A DNA stretch of 64,000 nt, taken from positions 89,011 to 153,010 of the forward strand of contig CAZTJF010000006.1 of the NCBI GenBank assembly GCA_964613805.1, given 5' to 3'. Origin of the DNA: XYD12-FULL-36-8 sp964613805 (GTDB lineage: Bacteria > Bacteroidota > Ignavibacteria > Ignavibacteriales > Ignavibacteriaceae). Below the pieces are notes generated by a model, which was not told where the DNA came from, ran no database searches, and saw only the letters and a program-made list of their open reading frames with translations. The position numbers and the translations under genes are program-made. Below are positions 44,774 through 52,389 of the stretch, in pieces; positions within the stretch are counted from its first letter, which is position 1, and each line of letters opens with the position of its first letter.

Positions 44774-45790
44774 TTAATCCATAAGTTCCTTTTTCAGCTT
44801 TTTAACTCTCTTTAGCCGATCCGCAAGTTTTTCTCTAACAACTTCAGTCAGCTGATTATCTGATAATATTTCCTCGCATAATCGTAACGCTTCACGTTTC
44901 TCTCCTATTTTAGCAAACTGTTGTGCAATTAAATGCTTTAAGGTGATTTCATGAAAGTGATTTTGATCGGGTATATTTTGATAAGAATTTAAAAGTTCAC
45001 CGTAGGTTTGAATTGATTTTCTTGGATTTACATCTTCATACGCTCTGGCTAAAGCCCATTTTATAGTTCTGTTGATTGGATTTTTCTTCAACTCCATCTC
45101 TGCAATTTCTATTGCACGAGGAAAGTTTTTATTCTCAATATAAATCCAGATTAAAGAAACGGCAGCAAGGTTTCTGTTATAAGAAGTTTTTTCTAAGGCA
45201 AGCTCTAAATATTTGATTCCCTTGTCTGATTCATCGCTGAAAAATGGAAGCCACTCCAAAAATTCCAACTTACGGCTTTTCCAAAATTTGTACGTTCCAA
45301 GTGCAACATAAGATTCGTAAAATGAAGAGTCCAATTCGAGGCAATCTTCAAAATAATTTACAGAACTTAATCCGCTTGAAATTGCTGAAAGCCATTCTCC
45401 ATTTAATACTCTAAGATATGCTTTATATCCTTTTGACAAAGCCACGAAGTAATGATTCCAAATATTTGAAGGATTTTTTTCCAGAAGATTCTCCGACTGC
45501 TCAAGAGCTTCATCTAAATTCTTTTTGATGTCAGAATTAACTTCTAAGCCGTAATCGAACGCTTTGGTAACATCAACAACTGCAAGATAAATTTTTCCAA
45601 ACGGTAATTCGGGATATTTTTGATTAAGCAAAGTGAATTTTGCTTTCGCTAACTCATAGTTTTGATTTAGGATATATTCTATTCCAACATCAAGGAGCTT
45701 ATTCACTTCTTGATCCGGATATCTTTGCGAAAAGCCGACTTGATTTAAAATTAAGATAAAGACTAAGATTAAGAATTTGAGAGTATACAT
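44774..45790 (-). CDS. Exported TPR-repeat protein
   Basis: A 338-residue protein with a signal peptide (FLILVFILILNQVGFS) and mostly helical TPR repeats, for example ELAKAKFTLLNQKYPELPFGKIYLAV and RNLAAVSLIWIYIENKNFPRAIEIAE. It probably acts as a periplasmic or outer membrane scaffold. No enzymatic motif is present. It is 53 bp downstream of upp on the same strand. Confidence 0.75.
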   Translation of the reverse strand: MYTLKFLILVFILILNQVGFSQRYPDQEVNKLLDVGIEYILNQNYELAKAKFTLLNQKYPELPFGKIYLAVVDVTKAFDYGLEVNSDIKKNLDEALEQSENLLEKNPSNIWNHYFVALSKGYKAYLRVLNGEWLSAISSGLSSVNYFEDCLELDSSFYESYVALGTYKFWKSRKLEFLEWLPFFSDESDKGIKYLELALEKTSYNRNLAAVSLIWIYIENKNFPRAIEIAEMELKKNPINRTIKWALARAYEDVNPRKSIQTYGELLNSYQNIPDQNHFHEITLKHLIAQQFAKIGEKREALRLCEEILSDNQLTEVVREKLADRLKRVKKLKKELMD

Positions 45791-45843
45791 TTTTTATTTT
45801 GATGAATAAATAATTTTGAAATTATTTGAGCAATTTGGTTGAA

Positions 45844-46485
45844 TCACAGAGTACCAAATGTTCGATCTCCAGCGTCACCTAAACCAGGAAGAATATAACC
45901 ACGTTCATTCAATCCTCTATCGAGTGCTGCGCCAAATATTTTGACATCGGGGTGATCTTTTTTCATTCGATACAATCCTTCCGGTGAGGCGACTATGCAA
46001 GCAAACATACATTCTTTCGATCCACGCTTCTTCAGATTGATAATTGCCTGCGATGAACTTCCGCCCGTTGCAAGCATCGGGTCAAGCAGAATTACAATTG
46101 AGGATTTCAAATTTTTCGGAGTTTTATAGTAATACTGTTTTGGCTTTAATGTTTCTTCATCACGTTGAAGTCCAATGTGTCCGACTTTCGCCTCGGGAAT
46201 AATATCAATAAAACCACCGACCATTCCTAACCCTGCCCTCAACACAGGCACCAACACTACTTGCTGGGCTAATTCATAGCCCGTTGTCAACTCTAATGGT
46301 GATCTAACCTTAAGCTTTTTCACTTTTAAACTTTTGCTTATCACTACAGCTAAATGTGACGAAATTCTTTTAACCGCTGAACGGAAGGTCTCACTTTGAG
46401 TATTTATATCGCGTAGAACAGTAATATCCTTTTTCACCAAAGGATGACCTAATAAAATAAAATTTGAAAATTTTGTTTTGCTCAT
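45844..46485 (-). CDS. upp: Uracil phosphoribosyltransferase
   Basis: A 213-residue type I PRTase. VLLDPMLATGGSSSQAI is the PRPP-binding loop, VPVLRAGLGMVGGF lies in the middle, and GLNERGYILPGLGDAGDRTFGTL is the diagnostic C-terminus. It salvages uracil to UMP. It lies 38 bp downstream of der. Confidence 0.96.
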   Translation of the reverse strand: MSKTKFSNFILLGHPLVKKDITVLRDINTQSETFRSAVKRISSHLAVVISKSLKVKKLKVRSPLELTTGYELAQQVVLVPVLRAGLGMVGGFIDIIPEAKVGHIGLQRDEETLKPKQYYYKTPKNLKSSIVILLDPMLATGGSSSQAIINLKKRGSKECMFACIVASPEGLYRMKKDHPDVKIFGAALDRGLNERGYILPGLGDAGDRTFGTL

Positions 46486-46523
46486 AAATTTTCTTTGAAT
46501 ATTTGTTTAGTCTGAACTTATTT

Positions 46524-47831
46524 TCATTTAGTTTTAAACACCAATGTCATAGGTACTCCGATAAAGCCAAAATGCTTTCGAATTAATTTTTCCAAAAACT
46601 TTTTATAATTATCCTGAACTTCCTTTGGATAATTACAGAAGAAAAGAAATTTTGGATAATCGCCTTCGGCTTTAGTTATGTATTTAATCTTTACTTCTTT
46701 ACCTGTATGAGTTGACGGCGGCGGAGATTTTTCAATCTCCGGTAACAATGCCTCATTCAATTCACTTGTGGAGATTTTTTTAGACCTCTCCATTTGAATA
46801 TTCTGACAAATTTCTATCAGCTTGTAAATTCTTTGCTTGGTAAGAGCAGAAATAAAAATGACAGGCACAAAGTCCAACGAACCCAACTTTTGTTTAATTT
46901 CATCTTCAAATTTTTTAGATGTATTGGTATCCTTTTCAATTAAATCCCATTTGTTGACTGCAATTAATAATCCTTTTCTCCAGCGCAGTGCTTCATCAAT
47001 AATCTTTTGATCCTGCTTTTCCAACCCGAAATTAGCATCAAGCATTATTACGGCAACATCACATTCACCTATTGCTTTAAGTGTTCGAATCGTTGAAAAG
47101 AATTCGATGCTTTCTTCAATCTTACTTCTTTTACGCAAACCTGCAGTATCAACTAAAACTATTTCCTCTCCGTAATATTTTAGGATTGAATCTATGCTGT
47201 CTCTTGTTGTACCGGGAACTTCAGTAACAATACTTCTGTCATAACCAAGCAGTGAGTTTACAAGAGATGATTTGCCGACATTTGGTCTTCCAACGATTGC
47301 AATCTTCAAACGCTTATCGTCTATTTTTTCTTCAGCAGAATAATCTTGTGTAATTGCATCTAAAAGGTCACCGACTTTCCTTCCGCTGATCGCAGAAACG
47401 TCGTAAAGATTTTTTACTCCGAGCTTATAAAACTCACCGATTAGCACTTCATGATTTGCCGAATCAACTTTATTAACAACAAGAAAAAAATCTTTGTTAG
47501 CAGTCCTGAGTAACTTTACTATTTCAACATCAAAGGGATTTATTCCAGTTCGCGAATCAACCATAAACAAAATTGAATCAGATTCATCAATGGCAATTTC
47601 AACTTGCTCACGAATTGCCGTTTCAAACAGATCATCTGAATTTGGAACGTAACCTCCTGTATCAATCAAAGTGAAATACTTGCCAGCCCATTCAACATCG
47701 CCATAATTTCTATCGCGTGTTACCCCGCTGATATTATCAACAATAGCATCGCGATTGCCAACCAACCTATTGAACAGAGTTGATTTACCGACGTTAGGTC
47801 TGCCTACAATTACAACAATTGGAGTTTTCAT
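46524..47831 (-). CDS. der: Ribosome biogenesis GTPase Der (EngA)
   Basis: A 435-residue protein with two tandem G domains. The first starts VVIVGRPNVGKSTLFNRLVG and the second IAIVGRPNVGKSSLVNSLLG. DTGGYVP, NKVD and NKWD are present, and a C-terminal KH-like domain follows (EVKIKYITKAEGDYPKFLFF). Der acts in 50S ribosomal subunit maturation. The start follows a short AT-rich gap, and upp lies downstream. Confidence 0.97.
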   Translation of the reverse strand: MKTPIVVIVGRPNVGKSTLFNRLVGNRDAIVDNISGVTRDRNYGDVEWAGKYFTLIDTGGYVPNSDDLFETAIREQVEIAIDESDSILFMVDSRTGINPFDVEIVKLLRTANKDFFLVVNKVDSANHEVLIGEFYKLGVKNLYDVSAISGRKVGDLLDAITQDYSAEEKIDDKRLKIAIVGRPNVGKSSLVNSLLGYDRSIVTEVPGTTRDSIDSILKYYGEEIVLVDTAGLRKRSKIEESIEFFSTIRTLKAIGECDVAVIMLDANFGLEKQDQKIIDEALRWRKGLLIAVNKWDLIEKDTNTSKKFEDEIKQKLGSLDFVPVIFISALTKQRIYKLIEICQNIQMERSKKISTSELNEALLPEIEKSPPPSTHTGKEVKIKYITKAEGDYPKFLFFCNYPKEVQDNYKKFLEKLIRKHFGFIGVPMTLVFKTK

Positions 47832-47891
47832 AGTGTTAATTTAACAAGAATATGAGAGAAACGGAGGGAGAATTGAAACCAGATATTACAC

Positions 47892-47944
47892 TAGATATGC
47901 CAGTTTTCGGTTCATCTGCAGCAACTCAAAATCTGGCATATCTA
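47892..47944. repeat. 12-bp inverted repeat TAGATATGCCAG around 29-nt loop
   Basis: TAGATATGCCAG (47892-47903) is exactly complementary to CTGGCATATCTA (47933-47944). It lies between der and the gene upstream. No T-run follows on either strand, so a classical terminator is not supported. Confidence 0.65.
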
Positions 47945-47954
47945 AATACAAGAT

Positions 47955-48809
47955 TTAAAAGCTCAACGAAAAATTTATGGTAGGCACAAATTCAATCCGC
48001 CCGGCTAAATTGATTTCTTCAACACGCATTTTCATAGCAATCTCGCTGTTGTAGTTTGCAACCGACCAAGCAGCATCAAGCGCACTAAGAAAATGATTTA
48101 CATAAATAAAAATAACAGCCGTTGAGGCAACATTATATAAATCGTTTGCCTTCCCCCGCATAATCGAATAAGCTTTGAAGTTGGGTGATAAAATATGATA
48201 ATCAGTTTCTTCAAAAATACTGTCATTCCATCCATGACTGAATTGAGGATACTTCCCTATCATCTCATAGTATTGTTGATCACCATAAGGAGCAAGCGTA
48301 TGAGAATATCCATGACCAATCGCTCTTTCCAAACGATTTAATTCGCTCCAATTTACAGTGCCGTTAGAATTTATGATATTATAATCAGAAGCATTTAAAG
48401 ATGGATTAAGCACCGGAAGATTAGCCAGAGTCCATTCAGCATAACGTTTGGCACTCCAATTTTGATTTGCATAACTCTCGAATTCAGCAGTTTTGTTATC
48501 ACCTTTCTTATCGTAAATAATTGCAGTTGTAATTGCTGCTGCTTCTACTGCTATGAATATCGCAGCTTTCCAATATTCCTCAGCATAAACTTCACCTGCA
48601 CCAGGAACAACTAAAGACATAACGCCTCCAAGCAAAGCCGATTTTTTATTATTGATTTGAAAATTATGCTTAGTTGTTTGCTGTATTTCATAATTTTTTT
48701 GAATCAATTTCGAATCACTTGCAAAATTACCTGTGAGCACTAAATTTTCTGGTGATGATTGACAAAGTGATACTGCTGTAAGTAATAACGAATAAATTAG
48801 AAACTTCAT
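47955..48809 (-). CDS. Exported protein of unknown function (DUF5683-like)
   Basis: About 284 residues. I placed the start at the ATG at 48809 because a signal peptide (MKFLIYSLLLTAVSLCQS) begins there and an AAGG motif precedes it. The longer frame to 48902 would give 31 residues before the signal. LGGVMSLVVPGAGEVYAEEYWKAAIF resembles the GxxPGxGQ-type segment of small envelope proteins in this group. Further hydrophobic segments suggest membrane association. The function is unknown. Confidence 0.65.
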   Translation of the reverse strand: MKFLIYSLLLTAVSLCQSSPENLVLTGNFASDSKLIQKNYEIQQTTKHNFQINNKKSALLGGVMSLVVPGAGEVYAEEYWKAAIFIAVEAAAITTAIIYDKKGDNKTAEFESYANQNWSAKRYAEWTLANLPVLNPSLNASDYNIINSNGTVNWSELNRLERAIGHGYSHTLAPYGDQQYYEMIGKYPQFSHGWNDSIFEETDYHILSPNFKAYSIMRGKANDLYNVASTAVIFIYVNHFLSALDAAWSVANYNSEIAMKMRVEEINLAGRIEFVPTINFSLSF

Positions 48810-48962
48810 CTTAACCTTCGATAATATTTTATTTTTCAACCAAAAATAATTAATGATTTTTGTAAAAGATTGAACATGACCAACTTGGGATAAATAGTAC
48901 ACCCATTTTTTAAATTAAATTATACCTACAATCAGTTTCAATAATCCTATTGGAACAAATCG

Positions 48963-49173
48963 TGGCTAAAGCCAAAGTTTCTGCGTTTGTGTTTTAACCC
49001 CAGCTTTAAGGGAACGTTGCACAACTCCAATTTGTCACCCCGAACTTGTTTCGGGGTCTCATTACAAAAAATATTTGGATGCTGAAATTAATTCAGCATG
49101 ACAGTAGGGACTTACGCAACAGACTTTCAAAGCTGGGGTTAATAAATTTTAGAATTAAGATGGACTTTAGTCC
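48963..49173. repeat. Composite palindromic repeat, copy C, interrupted by a nested element
   Basis: This fills most of the 382-bp gap at 48810-49191. The outer arms are TGGCTAAAGCCA (48963-48974) and GGACTTTAGTCC (49162-49173). The central palindrome is split: AACCCCAGCTTTAA ends at 49009 and its other half resumes as TTCAAAGCTGGGGTT at 49126-49140. About 116 bp of foreign sequence lies between. Removing it would restore the layout of copy B. Confidence 0.8.
49016..49120. mobile_element. Nested MITE-like element inside the palindromic repeat
   Basis: The ends are imperfect inverted repeats: GTTGCACAACTCCA on the left and, read from the opposite strand, GTTGCGTAAGTCCC on the right (10 of 14 positions match). 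Inside is a further TGTCA...TGACA unit (49033-49103) containing a CCCCGAA/TTTCGGGG hairpin and TGCTGAA/TTCAGCA. It encodes no transposase. A target duplication is not clear. Confidence 0.55.
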
Positions 49174-49191
49174 TCAAAAATTATTTCTAAT

Positions 49192-52100
49192 TTAAAAATC
49201 AAACCCGAATAAAATACCGCCATAAAATCTCCACTCTTTACCGTAAGTTATCGTCTCATTTCTGACTTGTCTTTCAAACTTATCAAATCCATAAGAAGCA
49301 TTAAAGAAAATACTTGTTGGGAAGAGATAAAAGGAATTCATCTGCATTCTTATTTCTGCACCAACTCCTTTCTTAAATTTATTTAGCTGCGGCATCTTAC
49401 CATCCCAGGTATTTCCTAAATCACCATAGACGGAGAAGAAAATTTTATCAACATAAAGATGTCCAATTTTAGAATCTATATTTGTAAACAGAGGTAACCG
49501 ATAAGTAAGATTTAACCAGCCGATTTCATTACCGCTTAGTGCATAAAACGGATACGCTTTCATTCCAATTAACCCACCGAGATAAAAATCAAAAAAGTCC
49601 GGCACCTTTGGTCCAAAGATTGTTCCAGCTCTCAACTGTGCGGTCAATGTGTGTTTTGCCCAAAGAGGAAAATGCAGTTTACTATTCAGTTCAAGTTTAT
49701 GAAAATTATAATTGTTGTATTGAGGTTTCAGAATCCCATCTTCAGCAGTATAGTTGCCTTCGTTGTTAAATTTATTTGATTCATAGTTGTATCGAAGTTC
49801 CGCATTAAAGCCGATCGGATTTATATCTGCATCTCTGTAAGGAAGCATTTGCTCGATTGTGTAAGTAACTTGAAAATTCCTTCCGATCAAATAAGTATCA
49901 TTCGTCGTTGGGTACAGCACATTATTTTGAGGTATCACAAAACCAGCTAACTCAGCGGTGTATCTGCTGAAAATAAATCTGAACTCCAAATTCTGATCTC
50001 GGCTGAATAACTTATGCTTTGCCGCAATATCAACTTCAAACAAATTATAAACCACATCTGTTGAAGTGTTGTATGACTGATCAAACTCGTCAAATATTAT
50101 ATCAACATTTGCTTTTCTGCTTATGTTGTAAAGTTCTAGAGACATTTCGGGCTTCAATCCAAGATTAAAAAGCAGCGGCAATTTATTTCTGTACTCAAAG
50201 ATTAGAAAAAGGTCACGTTCCAAACGAGTGTTAAGTGAACCCCCGGCAAAAATCGAATAACGATTAAGCATGTCATTAGAACTGACATACAAACCGGGCT
50301 TTAGCTTTTCTAAAAATTTGTTAGACGTGTTGTAATTATCATATCGAAGGAATGGGAAAAATGTCAATCGCGTAAATACACCTGAATATTTTTCCTTCGA
50401 GTAATCTGGAATTTCATAATCATTAAAGTTCGTTAATCTAATGAGATTAAATTTGCCCACATCACCATTTGGTTTGTCTTCTGAAAGTGGTGGATTGTTT
50501 CTCCATTCGTACTTATTCGCTGAAAGAACATTTTCTTGCTTCGTTGAAGAGAGATAAAATATTTTATATCCCGTTGATGTGTAACCAGCATAAACAATGT
50601 TTCCCTCTTTATCAATGGAAGGCATAAATGCTCCGCCAAGAACATTTGTAAGCGGCTTCTTTTCCTTAGTTTCGAAGTTGTAAGAATACAAATTATAAAT
50701 TCCGGTTTCATCAGATGAGTAAATCAAATTTCCATTCTTATCGAAGCATGGATTTCTTTCATCATGAATAGTTGAAATAACCTTTTCAGCTGCACCACCA
50801 TTTATTTCAATCCTGTAAATGTTTCTTGTGTGATGGTATGAGTAATCAAAAATTATAAATGATCCGTCATTTGAAAATTTTGGATTATAAATTTGCTCAC
50901 CATTATTGTAAAAAGTTAGCGGCTTAAAATTCTTTCCATCAATATCAACTAAACCAAGATTGGTTGTTCCATCCTTCTGAAAAATAAACGTAATTTTCTT
51001 TTCATCAGGTGAAATTGCCGGCTGATTTGCACGTAGATTATAAGTTAATCTTCTTTCTTCCTCTTCTTTAATATCATAAACATACAGGTCGTGAACGTTG
51101 TACATATTCGGATTTGCATCATCTAATTTTGCGTAAATAATTCTATTTCCATCATTAAGCAAAGCCAATGTAGAACGAATACCTGACTTTATCTCCTTCT
51201 CTTCCTTTGTTGAGAGTTCATACTCAAAAATTGATGCGGGTCCGAAATAGTCAGAAGTTTTATTTGAGATATAGTAAACTTTATTTCCGTCAGATGAAAA
51301 TGTTGGATAGAAGTTCCCAAATCCGACTTTTGCAATCGTATCGCCAAGAACAAGATTTGATTTGATTGGCTCGGTTCTTCTTATATAATCTGAAATTAAA
51401 AAGTTTTTCCACTCATCGTAAATTTCATTTCCGTTTTTTCCAAGTACATCCTTAAAAGCTGCATCAATTGTAAAGTTGCCAAGCTTACCGAGTGCTTTAG
51501 TTATTTCCTTTATTTTATTTTCACCATATTTTTGAGAGATGTATCGGGTTAACGCAAATCCAGAATTGTAAACTGATTCGTTGCCTAGACTCGTCTTACC
51601 GAAAACTCCCATCTCATTCCAGCTAAGCATATTACCATCAAGAGCATAAGAACGAAGAATCATATCTCGGTGAGTATCCCAATTATCGTAGTTAAATTCT
51701 TTACGCATGTATTGAGCAGTTCCTTCTGCAAACCAAGCAGGCATATTTATAGTCGCAAAGGGATACGAGACAATAAAGTTTGGAAAGCCGTAAAGAATAT
51801 CCGGTCGTCTTTCATCTTCATAATTTAGAACTTGAAGAAAAACCGCAGGCAATGAACGGGTTGATTTCATTGATGCTTGAATTTGCACGAGATGTGTAAA
51901 CTCATGCGAGATTACATTTCGAAGCCAGTTATGAGTTCCGCGAAGATCAAAATCCAATGCGCTTGTCCAAATTTCAATTTTGTTATCGAAGAAATAAGTC
52001 GCACCGTTGGAGTAATCATCAATATCTTTGATCACATAGTGAGTCGTAGTAGGTTCATATTGATAAAGCGAAGTAATCGGTTCCCAAATTTCATCAGCAA

Positions 52101-52275
52101 TTTTAGCAACAACCTGTGCGGTTCTCTCTGCCCCATCGTGAAAATGAACTTCACAATGTTTTCCTTTAATCGTGTACCAATCCAATTCAGGATGAAATTC
52201 GGTGAATTGGGCAATCAGTTTTGAACTTACTACAAGATTAAAAATGATAATTAAGGATATAGTATTCTTTGACAT
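49192..52275 (-). CDS. Outer membrane protein: HEFTH metalloprotease, PD40 propeller and beta-barrel fusion
   Basis: A 1027-residue exported protein. After the signal peptide comes a gluzincin/peptidase-MA domain with H124-E-F-T-H128 and a distal Glu in PAWFAEGTAQY. TolB-like PD40 repeats then run about 320-590 (YPTFSSDGNKVYYISNKTS and YNPKFSNDGSFIIFDYS). The last 350 residues alternate polar and aromatic residues like an outer membrane barrel, with GLIGMKAYPFYALSGNEI and a terminal Phe. A surface protease or chaperone role is inferred. It lies 114 bp downstream of the M6-like gene. Confidence 0.8.
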   Translation of the reverse strand: MSKNTISLIIIFNLVVSSKLIAQFTEFHPELDWYTIKGKHCEVHFHDGAERTAQVVAKIADEIWEPITSLYQYEPTTTHYVIKDIDDYSNGATYFFDNKIEIWTSALDFDLRGTHNWLRNVISHEFTHLVQIQASMKSTRSLPAVFLQVLNYEDERRPDILYGFPNFIVSYPFATINMPAWFAEGTAQYMRKEFNYDNWDTHRDMILRSYALDGNMLSWNEMGVFGKTSLGNESVYNSGFALTRYISQKYGENKIKEITKALGKLGNFTIDAAFKDVLGKNGNEIYDEWKNFLISDYIRRTEPIKSNLVLGDTIAKVGFGNFYPTFSSDGNKVYYISNKTSDYFGPASIFEYELSTKEEKEIKSGIRSTLALLNDGNRIIYAKLDDANPNMYNVHDLYVYDIKEEEERRLTYNLRANQPAISPDEKKITFIFQKDGTTNLGLVDIDGKNFKPLTFYNNGEQIYNPKFSNDGSFIIFDYSYHHTRNIYRIEINGGAAEKVISTIHDERNPCFDKNGNLIYSSDETGIYNLYSYNFETKEKKPLTNVLGGAFMPSIDKEGNIVYAGYTSTGYKIFYLSSTKQENVLSANKYEWRNNPPLSEDKPNGDVGKFNLIRLTNFNDYEIPDYSKEKYSGVFTRLTFFPFLRYDNYNTSNKFLEKLKPGLYVSSNDMLNRYSIFAGGSLNTRLERDLFLIFEYRNKLPLLFNLGLKPEMSLELYNISRKANVDIIFDEFDQSYNTSTDVVYNLFEVDIAAKHKLFSRDQNLEFRFIFSRYTAELAGFVIPQNNVLYPTTNDTYLIGRNFQVTYTIEQMLPYRDADINPIGFNAELRYNYESNKFNNEGNYTAEDGILKPQYNNYNFHKLELNSKLHFPLWAKHTLTAQLRAGTIFGPKVPDFFDFYLGGLIGMKAYPFYALSGNEIGWLNLTYRLPLFTNIDSKIGHLYVDKIFFSVYGDLGNTWDGKMPQLNKFKKGVGAEIRMQMNSFYLFPTSIFFNASYGFDKFERQVRNETITYGKEWRFYGGILFGFDF

Positions 52276-52294
52276 AGTTTCAGGAAAGAATGGA

Positions 52295-52381
52295 ACGCAG
52301 ATTTTTATGATTAGTCATGATTTTTTATGATTGTACAACTAAATCTTAATTAATCATAATAAATCATGATGATCAGCGTTC
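52295..52381. repeat. Palindromic element with GAACGC/GCGTTC ends
   Basis: The left half, GAACGCAGATTTTTATGATT, and its continuation mirror AATCATGATGATCAGCGTTC at the right. The repeated unit ATGATTxxTCATGATT makes an internally repetitive stem. It occupies the gap between the barrel and M6-like genes. Confidence 0.7.
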
Positions 52382-52389
52382 TATAATTT

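Noticed and set aside
48810..48902. Longer N-terminus for the exported protein near der
   Set aside because: It places 31 polar residues before a clear signal peptide that has its own AAGG site.
48960..49180. Insertion sequence with its own transposase
   Set aside because: The interior is only about 116 bp and encodes no protein.
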